A stretch of 64,000 nucleotides of DNA, from positions 112,001 to 176,000 of the forward strand of contig OX457043.1 in the NCBI GenBank assembly GCA_949752735.1, written 5' to 3'. The notes under the pieces were generated by a model, which was not told the origin of the DNA, did no database searches, and worked only from the letters and a program-made list of their open reading frames with translations. Shown piece by piece: positions 30,521 to 40,710 of this stretch. The stretch is from Lumbricus terrestris (lineage: Eukaryota; Annelida; Clitellata; Crassiclitellata; Lumbricidae). How positions within the stretch are numbered: position 1 is the stretch's first letter; the number at the start of each line of letters is the position of its first letter. The position numbers and the translations under genes were made by a program.

Positions 30521-33500
30521 CTAAAACAAAGGAAAAGAACAAGAATATCAGCCAGACGACATAACCATCTTCTTTTCTACATAGGGGCAATGGTTAATAA
30601 TTACTAAAATTATTTCCCTTAATGTAATAAGTACCAACTTCCAGGGTTTAAGGTGGGTGGTGAAATTCCTTGCCTGCATTCCCAATGCTCACCATGCTGC
30701 AACTCTGGAAGTATATCAGTTCCAATAAGTCTTCTTTGGCGTTCCCACTGCTCACCCATTCAGCGTTTCCACTGCTCAACCAAGCCACTTTAACCACTGG
30801 CAACTTCTATAGTGTCAGTGTTGCATGCAGTCGAGGGGGTCCCACTCCACGATAAGTACGACCCCTGCAATACGGAGTCTATTGACCGAGACAGAGAGAG
30901 CCAGACAACAATGCAGAAATGGTTAACAGAAAGAGAGACACATGACTCCAGAAGGAGTCCAGATAATAATCAAGAGATAGTTAAGTTATTCATTGCTGAC
31001 AATTTATTGTTGTCCCATTGGTCGTCAGCAGGTGGATTAATAATAGAGAGCATACTTAGTTACTTACTGCCGCTTCTTCTCTGAATACTACATAAGGTCT
31101 TGTGACCTGCAACGAGGAAGCGCCTGCACCTGCTTAACTATCTTCCTCCTCCCCTCCTCCTCCCCCTAGTCCTCTTCACCTGAATGAGAAGATGGGCGAC
31201 TGATGGTCCAGTTCCGAATGGTCAGTGTGTCCACTGAGAGTGGATCCGAGCGGGTAAAAGTTGACAATGGCTGCCTCTGGCGAATAGCACGGATGGCCAA
31301 CAGCACTGGACACATATCGCGTAAGTTGACAGAGGTCGAATGGAAACGGAGAAGAGTCTTCCAACGAATAGACCTACAAAAAGAATCAATCAAACATTCA
31401 GAAAACAATCCATGCTCTCTAATGTGCACCTCAAGTGAAAGATCTACTGCCACAGTGCCACGTATGTTATAAATGGTTCTAGGACAATTACCCCCCCGGA
31501 CAGTCACCCCGGACAATCACCCCTCCCCCACGGACAATTAACCCTCATGCTGAAATAATGACCAAACAACAACTAAGTGTTAGACATAAAAGACTTGCCA
31601 CACATCAAAGACTAATTATTACAAACTAATTATGGGATGCAATCACATGTACAGTTAATGTATACTCTGGTTCCGATTGTTTAACAATCATTGTTAAAGT
31701 CTTCGATGTGTGATAAGTCTTTCATGTCTAAAATTAGTTGTTGGTCCCCCATTGCTACCTCTAAGGAAGAAGTATGACACCAACGCAAAGATTCTGACCA
31801 TCGTTCGCAACTACAATGATCGCAGTGTTATTGACTATGATCTTCGTGGAGTAGCTCACAATCTTTCTTTTTAAGTTGAACGAACTCAATAACACTAATC
31901 AGCATTTTCTTTAACGCATTTCATTCTTAGCAACAACAAAAAGACATTAAACTAAACTAAACCTTGGAAGTAATTACGATCAGTATGATGTTGGATTACC
32001 AAATAAAAATATGTCATAAGTTATGTTATAAAGAGTAAAGTCTCTGCTGCATGAGAAAAGATATTAACTAATGAGACTCCATTGTGACGTTGCATGGTTC
32101 TCTAATAATATCGTATACGTCTAATAAATTGACATATAAACTGAATGAATATTATACATTATTATCATAATTATTATGTAATTAATATATTGTACAGGGG
32201 TTTCATGTCGAGCACCTAGTCGCTGCTTGGTCATTCTTTCAGCATGGGGTAATTGTCCGGTGGGGAATTGTCCTGCTACCATTGTTATAAATAAGCCACT
32301 AGTTTTCATAACAGTCACACGGTTATGTGTCATTGTGTCAAGCACGTGTCCAGCAAACCAAATTCTTGTGACACGTCATAAATTCTAGATTAACGTCATA
32401 ATTCTAGAAGAACTTAAAGGGTAAGGATTAACCTTTGTGTCCCAGTTATGATGGTAACCAAGTGTCAGCCAGCGCAATTTATTCAGAAGACTTGCTCTTT
32501 TACTTGGATTCCTAGTAACAACAAAAATATCTATATGATGTTGAATTACCGAATAAAAATATGTCATAAGTTATGTTATAAAGAGTAAAGTCTCTGCTGC
32601 ATGAGAAAAGATATTACCGTTACTAATGAGTCTCCTATTGGAAAATCCACACAGAGGCAGAAGGGATCATGATCCACCTTATATCCCATGATCCATCAAG
32701 TCAGTCAACAAAGTTGTTCAATGTTTACAAGTCAAGATTCATGAATACACAATCTCATATTTATGTGCAATTCTATATACGAGCTCAATTAGAGTTTGGC
32801 AATTAGAGAAAGAGCTTGCAATTAAAATTCATAAGTAATTTTAGGTACTGGTTCAAAAAGAATGCAAAGGTCATTTGACATGAATTTTGACCAACAGATT
32901 ACATGCAGTAGAAATCGGCAAAAGTTGACCAAATCGATTGTTTTATATCATAGTCCAAGTTGATCGAGTCGACGAGAGAGATATACTAGGCGATAAAATT
33001 GATAAAGTGATTCAAGCCAATTGTGGAACTCTACTCAATCTTCGACAAATGTTCTTCTGAGAAAACAAACAGAGCTTAATTTTTAAGAATCAATGGTGAA
33101 ACCAATTCACCTCCAACATCTTGCAGAATCAGAACAAAACGCTGTAGCACAAGACCCCGTCAAACAACAGGAAATTCATCATTAACCTATGCGTAACAAT
33201 TATCAAGTTCAGCCAATTTCGAATATGACAGAAATTCAACATAAGAATAAGATTTTCTAAAAATATTTTCATATAGATCTGTGTTGCGTTTTGAACTTTT
33301 TGACTCTACCGGATGCATGTCTGCCAGATGTCATCAGACGATGCTGCCAGTGTCTCGTTATGTGCGTCTAAGTTGCAATGGTTTGGCTTCCGAGTGTAAT
33401 CTCGAAGACAACGTTCGGCCCACACCCTATCGTACGATGGCAGAAACGGATTCAGGATGAACAGAAAACCTTTAGCAAACCACCAACACACAGCTGATAA

Positions 33501-36500
33501 TCAATTGGTCATCCTAAAATTCTTTTTGCTAGCATGACAAATCATGCGACCAAACCCAGACTTTACATTATGTATATGCACATGTTATAGTGCCACTTCA
33601 GGATGCTAATCAGAAGCGCTCCCGACTACAGCGCAGACACTGTTTCACACCGAAGCGCTGAGCAATTGCGAGTGAAGGACTTGCCCAAAGTCCCTACGCA
33701 GCAGCTTGAGCTGGATTCGAACCTGCAATCCTCCATCTGCAAGGCGACGAACATACCCAGTTTACCCACTACATCACCGCGCCCGTTTAAGCTTGGCACT
33801 ACTAAAATAAACCCAACTTTAAAACTTTAAATGAATTTCAACCAAAGAAAGCTAAACATGAAAGCAAAATATGGATTTGTCCAAATATTGGCTTTCATGT
33901 CAGGTATTCAATTTAGGTATCTAGTAGCTACGAATAATAAATCTTATGCTAAACCAATCAACATCAAAATTTGTTGGTGCTTTATTGGCCAGTGTTTAAA
34001 ATGGAATCAATGAAATACCTAAAAAATCATGAAAACATTGGAGTGATAAGAATTGCCTACCTACTCCCTTTCCACATACTTAAAAACTTACAGGCCAACT
34101 ATGCTTTAATATATCTCTATTTAACTTACTGCAACCTTATCCGGACTTCAACCTATCCTCAGCAAACCAAATTCAAGATCCTGCAAAACAGCTCTGCGCC
34201 CGACTACTAACTCACCTTTGAAATCACATACTAAACTACTTTTCTGTTGGCTTAAGACTCAATAGACCCCTATCTAGCGGGACTTGTCCCACCTGGGAAA
34301 TCTATTGCTCCCATTTAATCTGTAATATTCTTTTGTTTCAATGTGTTTTGTCTAAAAACATGTATGTTCTATTATTGTCTGACACTTTGTATTACTGGGA
34401 TAAAAAAAATGATTTCATTTTATTAAAGAATTGATTAGAACCAATTCAACACCTAAGAAGCCATAAATTATGTTGTATATTCAACTAGGCTAAAATACCA
34501 GGATCCACACACCTGGATGATTTGGAAATGTGAATGCCTGCCATGATTCGACTAGTTGAAGCCCAGCAACTTGTTTAACATCTGGAGCGACAACTGGATA
34601 TGGCTTCAATTCAGTGAAATTCTATTTGACATGGAAAACAGTCTGTGTCATCACCAAGACAAAACTCAGCATGCAGAAAGAACAAACTGGCAGTAACGGA
34701 TCTAGGACTATTGGTCATAGGATGATCGGTCATAGGATGATTGGTCATAGGATGATCGGTCATAGGATGATTGGTCATATGATGATTGGTCATAGGATGA
34801 TTGGTCATAGGATGATCGGTCATATGATGATTGGTCAATCGTCCATTGACCAATCGTCCATTTGACCAAAGGCCCTATGACCAATCGTCCATTGACCAAT
34901 GGTCCGTATATCGGCAGTAACAAGGATAGCATTAGGATGAACATTTATTTCTCTAGCTTGGTTCTTCCATCAATTCTCCCACTTGGTTCTTCTCTCACAT
35001 TCATTTCTCCATCTTGGATACCCCCACATTTATTTCTCTATCTTGGTGTGTAATCCAGGAGTGACAATGGACCAGGTCCTCACCCTCTCGGATCATCTTA
35101 AAAATGTCTGTTCCATCTGCTTTTATCACCTCCACCAAACAAGCATTGTGATTTCGTTCCTGTCTTCTTCAGACTCCTTGCTACTCTGGTAATGCTCTGG
35201 TCGGTTGAGTGCTTAAAGTGGATTGAAAAACTAGCCGGGTCTGATATATTCATCTCGGAAATGAAGGTATGGGGGAATGAAGGTATGGGGGAATGAAGGT
35301 ATGGGGGAATGAAGGTATGGGGGAATGAAGGTATGGGGAATGAAGGTATGGGGAATGAAGGTATGGGGGAATGAAGGTATGGGGGAATGAAGGTATGGGG
35401 GAATGAAGGTATGGAGGAATGAAGGTATGGGGGAATAAAGGTATGGAGGAATGAAGGTATGGGGGAATGAAGGTATGGGGGAATGAAGGTATGGGGGAAT
35501 GAACAAGCGACTGAATGACAATCACCAAGCCACATTAATTGATAACTAATTAATTTCGTCTCCAAGCAATGCTGACAAGACCCATCCACTTCTAACGCAA
35601 GTGATAACATCACTCATTTATTTATTTATTACGGTATATCGCATATGACCATTTATAAAGCTCTCAGCAAAGACCCTTTCAGAAGTGCTCCCAGTGCGAC
35701 AGACCCCAAGAGAAAAGGCAGTTGATTTAAGGCAAGAGAAAGATGAGGCAAGACTGCCAGAGAGAGAAAGGTGGAGTGAACTGATGGTGGAAGTCCATTC
35801 CATAGAGAGGCAAAGCAGAGGCAGGCAAAGCATGAAACAATTAATATTAGTCATTCAAAATAGGCATAAAATTATGCTGCCATTACAGAACTTCTCGTCA
35901 TAAATATATGAGTAAATTTGGTCATTTCATTCATAATAACTATGACATTTCATTCATAATAACTATGAAATTTCATTCATAATAACTATGACATTTCATT
36001 CATAATAACTATGAAATTTCATTCATAATAACTATGACATTTCATTCATAATAACTATGACATTTCATTCATAATAACTATGACATTTCATTCATAATAA
36101 CTATGACATTTCATTCATAATAACTATGACATTTCATTCATAATAACTATGACATTTCAGAGCCGGAAGCTTTTCGAATTGTGTAAATACAACACTTCGG
36201 CAATGTATAGTTTAGTGTTGGAAATTAATCTCCATTGCACAGGTTCAGCATTTGTCGAACACAAATTGGATTGATGAAAAGAATTCTTGCTAGACACAAA
36301 CTGTGGGATTGATGAACATAATCGTGCTTAAATAGAAGCTGGATTAATGACAAATAATTCTTAATTAAATAACAGTTGAAACAATAAAAATATGATTTCT
36401 TGCTTAAATTGAAGTGGGATTGATGAAAAGAATTCTTGCTTAAATTGAAGTTGGATCGAAGTGAATTCATGCTACAAACGGCGAATAAATTACGACGCTA

Positions 36501-38157
36501 AATTGCAGACAATCTATGTCACTTCAGATCGGGAAAAAATAGAGCACTCTGATATTTCAGCGACAGTGAGTAAGTGAAGTCTATGATAAATGTATTCGAC
36601 TAGAAAATATTACTTCTTAATTTAAGTAACAAACGTAAGGATGCAAAGCAGCAGTTCTCAACCTTTTTAGTGTGGCGACCCCTTGGTGACCCCCAACAAT
36701 GAAATTGATTGAGTTACCCCTTCACTGCATTTTCCCCCATTGTCTATTGTTATCTATTTTCAATTCATAATTCGAAAACTGCTTTTAGCAATAATTGTGT
36801 GAGGTTTCATGGCTCTTGCAATTCTGAGAGATAGCTACTTACCCATTCGATAGTTTTAAATTTGAGCTTCCTAAGTCAATTCAACAGAGGGGTGGGGATG
36901 AGATGTTCATTGTCAATTTTTTTAATTTCCACACTGCAATGGTCACATTTTAAAATGTCATCACAAGAAAATTTCTCATAATTTCTCTGGTGAAAGACAT
37001 GGTTTAAGACTTCAATAAATGTCCTGTCCATGCTGCCCCTTATTTAAATTATTTTATATCCACACTGTAATGGCAGCAGTTTGAGCTGTCATCTTAATAA
37101 AGTTGCTATTTTTTGTTATTCTGATAGCCATGGTTTAAGACTTCAGAGAGTCACCTCCTAATTGCTTATAATTTTTGGATTGAACACTCTAACCGTGGCT
37201 TTTTAAGCCGTCATCTTGACAAAATATCAGTGCTCAGAGACGTGGCTGAGACCTCAGTAAATATTCCTTCCAGATTGTTTTAAATTGTTTAAATTTGAAC
37301 ACTGTAATGGTAGTTAGTCGCTCATATCACAAATCGCAAGTTGCTCAAATCCTACATTTTAGCTGTGACTGGGCTAGAAGCCCCTCTGTGTGGATCCCTA
37401 GAAGAAGTGCTATATAAATTATCGAAGTGAATGAATGGCAGCACTTTGAGCTGTAGTCATAGCAAAATTATTCACGATTTCACTGCTCAGAGGCACGGTT
37501 TTAAGACTTCAATAAAATATTATCCTCCCCACCCCATTGTCAACATTTTTTTTTTGCACGCGGTAATGATATCAATTTAAGCTGGCATCTTAAAAAGTTG
37601 CTTATTATGGATAAACAGCGAATAACACTGTAAAAATTTATAATGACATTTATGAAATAGTGGGTGATAAAAGCAGCTTGATCCCTGCCACAAATTATGC
37701 TTCGGTCCCCGATACTGCAGTTTCGCCGAAAGCGATTTATTCGTCATCTCCTTACTGAACGATAAAACAGGCTTTAATTTACCCGATGTTTCCTGTGTGC
37801 AGTATCGTGGACCGAAGCATACACAATATCTTAGTATAGTATAGTATAGTATAGTATAGTATAGTATAGTATATAGTCACAGTATATAATACTAACCATA
37901 ACACTGACCCTAACCGACCCTCACGACGGTTAATCTGAACCTAACCGACCCTCACGATGCCTGACCTGACCCTAACCGACACACACGGTCCCCGATACTG
38001 CAGTTTCGCCTCGCTTTCAAGTGACATTAAAACAAACCTTTTCTTCCACCAAACGACGCACATCTAACACCTCTGAAAAATCTGGTGGTGGCTTTTTACG
38101 CTTGAAGTATTTGAATATTTCTCGAAAATTATCAGCGACATCTGAAGCTCCGTCCAT
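29926..38157 (-). CDS. ALKBH1: ALKBH1 orthologue, six exons, complete
   Basis: ALKBH1 is an Fe(II)/2-oxoglutarate dioxygenase acting on methylated nucleic acids, chiefly tRNA (m1A, and wobble cytosine in mitochondria). Exons on the minus strand: 38157-38038, 34621-34513, 33469-33310, 32511-32433, 31373-31180 and 30520-29926. They join in frame to 418 residues (human 389). Matches include LFILNPFLPSY, LLNKLRWLTLGYHHNWDTK, SELDHQSPIFSF, AIFLLGG and LKAARININVRQVF. Metal ligands are H205 and D207 (HTD; human HVD) and H261. R394 and R400 keep the spacing of the human 2-oxoglutarate arginines. The last exon adds about 85 Ser/acidic residues with a basic RSSRKRH patch before the final strand. Introns are full of transposons. 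Confidence 0.95.
31180..31373 (-). CDS. ALKBH1: ALKBH1 exon 5 (HxD exon)
   Basis: The acceptor is TGATTCTTTTTGTAG and the donor TTCAG/GTGAAG. It encodes VYSLEDSSPFPFDLCQLTRY, then NFYPLGSTLSGHTDHSELDH, including the first two iron ligands. The phase-2 end is completed by exon 6 as Ser221. An overlapping minus-strand frame of 116 codons here is a shadow. Confidence 0.96.
31475..32283. mobile_element. Phrase-ended element B with 9-10 bp target duplication
   Basis: This 809-bp insert in ALKBH1 intron 4 is flanked by GTTATAAAT (31466-31474 and 32284-32292; 10 bp if the preceding T is counted). The left end is GGTTCTAGGACAATTACC. The right end on the other strand is GGTAGCAGGACAATTCCCC, after AAT. 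Both continue as CGGACAATYACCCC phrases. It holds no coding frame. 31984-32080 is nearly identical to 32534-32635 in ALKBH1 intron 3. Confidence 0.8.
32433..32511 (-). CDS. ALKBH1: ALKBH1 exon 4
   Basis: The acceptor is GTTGTTACTAG and the donor AAG/GTTAAT. With the two carried bases it encodes RNPSKRASLLNKLRWLTLGY and then HHNWDTK, one of the most conserved ALKBH1 blocks. Confidence 0.96.
33310..33469 (-). CDS. ALKBH1: ALKBH1 exon 3
   Basis: The acceptor is TTTGCTAAAG and the donor ATCCG/GTAGAG. It encodes FLFILNPFLPSYDRVWAERC, then RDYTRKPNHCNLDAH and SSDDIWQTCI, aligning with the human IPNPFLPGY...KPNVCNLDKH region. Confidence 0.96.
33585..33790 (-). repeat. tRNA-derived SINE, antisense copy
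   Basis: The complement of B box GGTTCGAATCC is at 33713-33723. CGCTCCCGACTACAGCGCAG (about 33617) is the tail word shared with 52728-52935. Its 3' end has TTATAGTGCCACTTC, a LINE-like tail word. It lies in ALKBH1 intron 2. Confidence 0.75.
33990..34440 (+). pseudogene. LINE 3' remnant in ALKBH1 intron 2
   Basis: Sense translation gives NIGVIRIAYLLPFHILKNLQ and YLYLTYCNLIRTSTYPQQT, the family seen at 6828-8062 and 24486-25514. Its 3' UTR has TAGCGGGACTTGTCCC and CTATTGCTCCCATTT, parallel to the 3' UTR near 7875. Confidence 0.75.
34513..34621 (-). CDS. ALKBH1: ALKBH1 exon 2
   Basis: The acceptor is CATGTCAAATAG and the donor CCAG/GTGTGT. It encodes NFTELKPYPVVAPDVKQVAG, then LQLVESWQAFTFPNHP. 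Only this frame is open, and it matches the human VIKSQLNVS...AGLQPVSKWQAYGLKGYPG segment. Confidence 0.93.
34698..34912. mobile_element. Phrase-ended element C with 9-bp target duplication
   Basis: This 215-bp insert in ALKBH1 intron 1 is flanked by GGCAGTAAC at 34689-34697 and 34913-34921. Ends are GGATCTAGGACTATTGGTCA and, on the other strand, GATATACGGACCATTGGTCA. Nearly the whole body is 14-15 bp phrases (GGTCATAGGATGATY) that flip orientation near 34850. It is non-coding. Confidence 0.82.
35270..35503. repeat. 16-bp minisatellite
   Basis: About 15 head-to-tail copies of GGTATGGGGGAATGAA, with a few one-base length variants. G-rich on the plus strand. Located in ALKBH1 intron 1. The three frames across it (HTFIPPYLHSPIPSF-like) are repeat artefacts. 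Confidence 0.97.
35640..35850 (-). pseudogene. LINE remnant, C-terminal piece
   Basis: Minus-strand reading gives CFASLWNGLPPSVHSTF and a 3' end with TTTATAAATGG, consistent with the last part of a CR1/L2-like reverse transcriptase. Confidence 0.55.
35923..36156. repeat. 23-bp minisatellite
   Basis: About ten tandem copies of CATTTCATTCATAATAACTA+TGA, varying mainly at one C/A position. Located in ALKBH1 intron 1. Confidence 0.96.
36235..36470. repeat. Degenerate tandem repeat (GGATTGATGAAAAGAATTC)
   Basis: Five to six imperfect units of about 36-40 bp around TGGGATTGATGAAAAGAATT and CTTGCTTAAATTGAAG. The same units in inverse orientation fill 62430-62830. Confidence 0.85.
36649..37620. repeat. 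hAT-like end followed by degenerate tandem units
   Basis: AGCAGTTCTCAACCTTTTT+AGTGTGGCGACCCC near 36650 is very like the ends of Charlie-type hAT elements. From about 36895 come five or six imperfect units of about 130 bp with CACTGYAATGG, GCTGTCATCTTAA and CATGGTTTAAGACTTCA. No right end was found. Confidence 0.6.
37698..37819. mobile_element. Short TA-flanked MITE
   Basis: TGCTTCGGTCCCCGATACTG and CAGTATCGTGGACCGAAGCA form near-perfect inverted ends. TA lies on each side (37696-37697 and 37820-37821), as in Tc1/mariner-type insertions. One end sequence (CGGTCCCCGATACTGCAG) recurs alone at about 37987. Confidence 0.75.
37835..37872. repeat. (TATAG)n microsatellite
   Basis: About seven copies of AGTAT/TATAG in ALKBH1 intron 1. 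Confidence 0.95.
37885..37990. repeat. CTAACCGACCCTCACGAC phrase array
   Basis: Three or four imperfect repeats of CCTAACCGACCCTCACGA. The same phrase occurs at 63205-63275. It resembles telomeric CCCTAA only superficially. Confidence 0.75.
38038..38157 (-). CDS. ALKBH1: ALKBH1 exon 1 with start codon
   Basis: The ATG at 38157-38155 is preceded by ACAAA. It encodes MDGASDVADNFREIFKYFKR, then KKPPPDFSEVLDVRRLVEEK, like the human EDAFRKLFRFYR...GVIDFS start. The donor is AAG/GTTTGT in phase 0. Confidence 0.93.
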
Positions 38158-38239
38158 TTTGTTCACACAGGACAACCATAGACATTATTATCAGCATTGC
38201 CACCAAGTGGCACCAACCATTGATATGTACTATAATTAT

Positions 38240-38760
38240 AGTACACTAGCTGGGGTACCCGACGTTGCACGGGAAATTTCGATTTTTCGTGCCCAAACCC
38301 AGCTCCACCCGCGCCTGTGGGGCGGCTTCGCCGCCAATTTGGGGGTTATTTATGCCCCCTCTGCTTGGAAGGTCTTCCCCAATTCTGCTGGTTATACTCA
38401 TGTTGCATGGTGCTCCTCTTATTGTATATACTCCTTGGCCTATGGTATTTATCTTTCGGCGGTTGCGCCGCGTAGTGAGGGCTCCAGTTTCATCTAAGCT
38501 CTGGGGAAATGACGTCATTTGTTACAACGATTCAAATAATGGAGTCGCATTTGCAGCGATCGCAAAATTAACACGGCGAAAATTAAAATGTCTAATATCT
38601 CGAGTTCTACAGTGAATAAGGAGGTGAAATAGCGCGCCTGAGTAAGTTGAGTGAAAGTCTATTTATGTAGAATGTTTAAGGTGAGTAGCTGCAAAACTGT
38701 GAGCGTGCATTCTGGACAAAGCCCGCCAAGTCCTTTCTTATAGATATAGATATCAATGGC
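38240..38760. repeat. Unclassified retroelement-like repeat upstream of ALKBH1
   Basis: CTAGCTGGGGTACCCGACGT+TGCACGGGAAA is a word I associate with widespread animal retroelement ends (Penelope-like?), but I cannot confirm it. A GCGCCGC hairpin and a TAGATATAGATATCAATGG tail follow. It starts about 85 bp upstream of the ALKBH1 ATG, so the promoter probably lies in or near it. Confidence 0.4.
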
Positions 38761-38789
38761 ACCAACGACTTCATATACATGTATATTAC

Positions 38790-39165
38790 CACTAAAAAAT
38801 GGGGGGGGACAGGTTGGAGGGGCAAAAAACAAAGAAAACCCAATTTCAGCTGTACTGGTAAAAAAACCGACTTCTTTGGGGTCCAAAAATTCTTATGATT
38901 TTTTTTAGTCATCCGGGCCAAATCTTAGAAAATGTCCACAATTTTCCGTCCGAAAATTCTGATGACCTTTTTTTAGTCATCCGGCCCAAATCTTTAGAAA
39001 ATGTCCACAATTTTCCCCTTTTAAAAAAATGTCCACAATTTCCCGGTTTTTTGGCGAAAAAACCCTTAGGAAAAAAATCAAGTTCTTCCAGGAAAAAAAC
39101 CATTTCCCAAGTTCGAATCGAAAAACCCAAGATCTTGTTAAAAAACCCAAGGAGTGGCAACGCTG
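38790..39165. repeat. MITE-like repeat with TTTTTTAGTCATCCGG phrases
   Basis: G-run followed by three copies of TTTTTTAGTCATCCGG and AATGTCCACAATTT. It ends near GGAGTGGCAACGCTG, which reads like a hAT end on the other strand. The left end is unclear. Confidence 0.5.
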
Positions 39166-39695
39166 ATTATTATGTAATGTAATGTAAATCTTCGAGAATT
39201 TCGCAGCGCCCACAAAAACCACGTCAGGTTAACCAGCTTATTCACCGGCGATAATTATATTAAATCAAGTCCGCAATAGCCACAGCTGCCTTTTCCGTTC
39301 CGGTAACAGGTCAAAATCCGGGAGGTCAAGCCGATGATGCTGTGGAGACAGCGTGATCAGGGCCGTAAATCCCGGGGAGGGAAGGGAGGGAATTCCCTCC
39401 ACTTTTAGAGCTGGGGAGGGAACGTGAAGGAATTCCCTCCCCACAATTTTTCTCAGCTGCATCGCAAATGCTAGAGTCGGTAAGCTGTAAGCGTCTGCAC
39501 ATCACTCGAAACGTGGATATTTTAAGATTTGCTCTGTCGGATCAAAAGCAGCACAGCTAAAAGAGGTGTAAATGTGTTCTTTGATAGATAAAATCTCTTC
39601 TTTATTAATACAAAGAGAGAGGAATTTATGATTTGACACGCCCAATATAGGCTATCATCCTGAAAGACTGCAGGAGGAAGACAGCTAATCATACA

Positions 39696-39697
<2 letters not shown>

Positions 39698-39743
<46 letters not shown>
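39698..39743. repeat. (TA)n microsatellite
   Basis: About 22 TA units within the hAT element. Confidence 0.96.
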
Positions 39744-39744
<1 letters not shown>

Positions 39745-39839
39745 CGCATACATGCCCGTACCCAAGATGGACAAGCTCCTAATAAACACCTTTGTGGCTT
39801 AATTGATACACAAACTCCTCTCCGCAGTCCCTTCCCGCC

Positions 39840-40110
39840 TTAACCGGTCTGATGGTCGACTTGATCTATAGTATACTGTTCATCGGGCAGGGACAACTAT
39901 GACCCAACACCGAGCTTTTGCATTGTAAACCCTTCTATGTGGAATAACCTCTCTTCCTTTATCTATCCCTTTTAAGATATAATTAGACTTATTAGAGGGT
40001 GACATCTTCAGCCCTTCACTGCTTCGAACAGGTCTTTCTTATTCCCCTCAGGGCTTTCACGCCGAGAGCGCCTCTGAATGCCTAGTACTGTAAGAGTCGC
40101 GTTGTGAATT
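39840..40110 (+). pseudogene. LINE C-terminal remnant nested in hAT element
   Basis: Reads MTQHRAFAL, then a framed piece with LLCGITSLPL and a GRGLSYSP-like segment. It is the same family as 26700-26990. Stops and frameshifts are present. Confidence 0.6.
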
Positions 40111-40392
40111 GGCATATAAGTTTACAATACATACATACATACGTGCACTCAGGGTTCATGCATGCATACATAAATGTATACACAAGTACATAGGCTAATC
40201 ATATTGGAAGCGTGGACTCTGAGATTTGAAAGGCATATTCGACTGAAGGCCTACAGAGGATTACAAATGAATTTAAAGAAATAAAATTCGTGAATAGAGT
40301 GCGGTGCGTTAAATGAATTAAGAAGTCTCATCTCTTTCGTTTTTCCAAATGGCTTCAAGCAGAATGGTGTGCTGGTAAGTGGTACGAAAAAT

Positions 40393-40710
40393 CATGGGCG
40401 GAGACCTAGGGGGACAGAGGGGACGGTCTCCCCAATGGAGGTGTTAATTGGGATTTGGGAGGCGGCCCATGCATTTGACCCCCCCCCCAATCGTTGAGTG
40501 TCACGACTAAAAAAGGTCATCAACTTTTTGGCGGCGAAAATAGAAAATTTCGTCCAGATTTCGCCGGATGACTAAAAAAGGTCGTCAGAAATTTTGGCCG
40601 GCAAAAGTGGAAAAGATGGAAATTTTTCGGCGGCACTCAGCCATTCGTCCGTCCAAAAAATCTCGCGTCTTTCCGTCCCCCCCCAGTCTCCGCCCAGGTC
40701 TCCGCCCATG
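40393..40710. mobile_element. hAT MITE (CAT-GGCGGAGACC family)
   Basis: Ends CATGGGCGGAGACC and GGTCTCCGCCCATG. The body has GGGACGGTCTCCCC, AAAAAAGGTCATCAAC and AAAAAAGGTCGTCAG. The flanks (CGAAAAAT and ACGGAAAT) are only roughly alike, so the duplication has decayed or been altered. Confidence 0.8.

Noticed and set aside
31166..31516. 116-codon minus-strand frame as a separate gene
   Set aside because: It overlaps ALKBH1 exon 5 in another frame, and the other frame has the homology and splice sites.
34614..34944. Frames reading (GHRMI)n or (MTDHP)n
   Set aside because: Translations of the element C phrase array.
35270..35503. Possible CRISPR-like array
   Set aside because: Repeats are directly adjacent with no unique spacers; it is a 16-bp minisatellite. 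The same holds for 35923-36156 and 57375-57777, and the genome is animal.
37885..37990. Interstitial telomere (CCCTAA)n
   Set aside because: Units are CTAACCGACCCTCACGA, not hexamers, and the phrase recurs at 63205 next to unrelated repeats.
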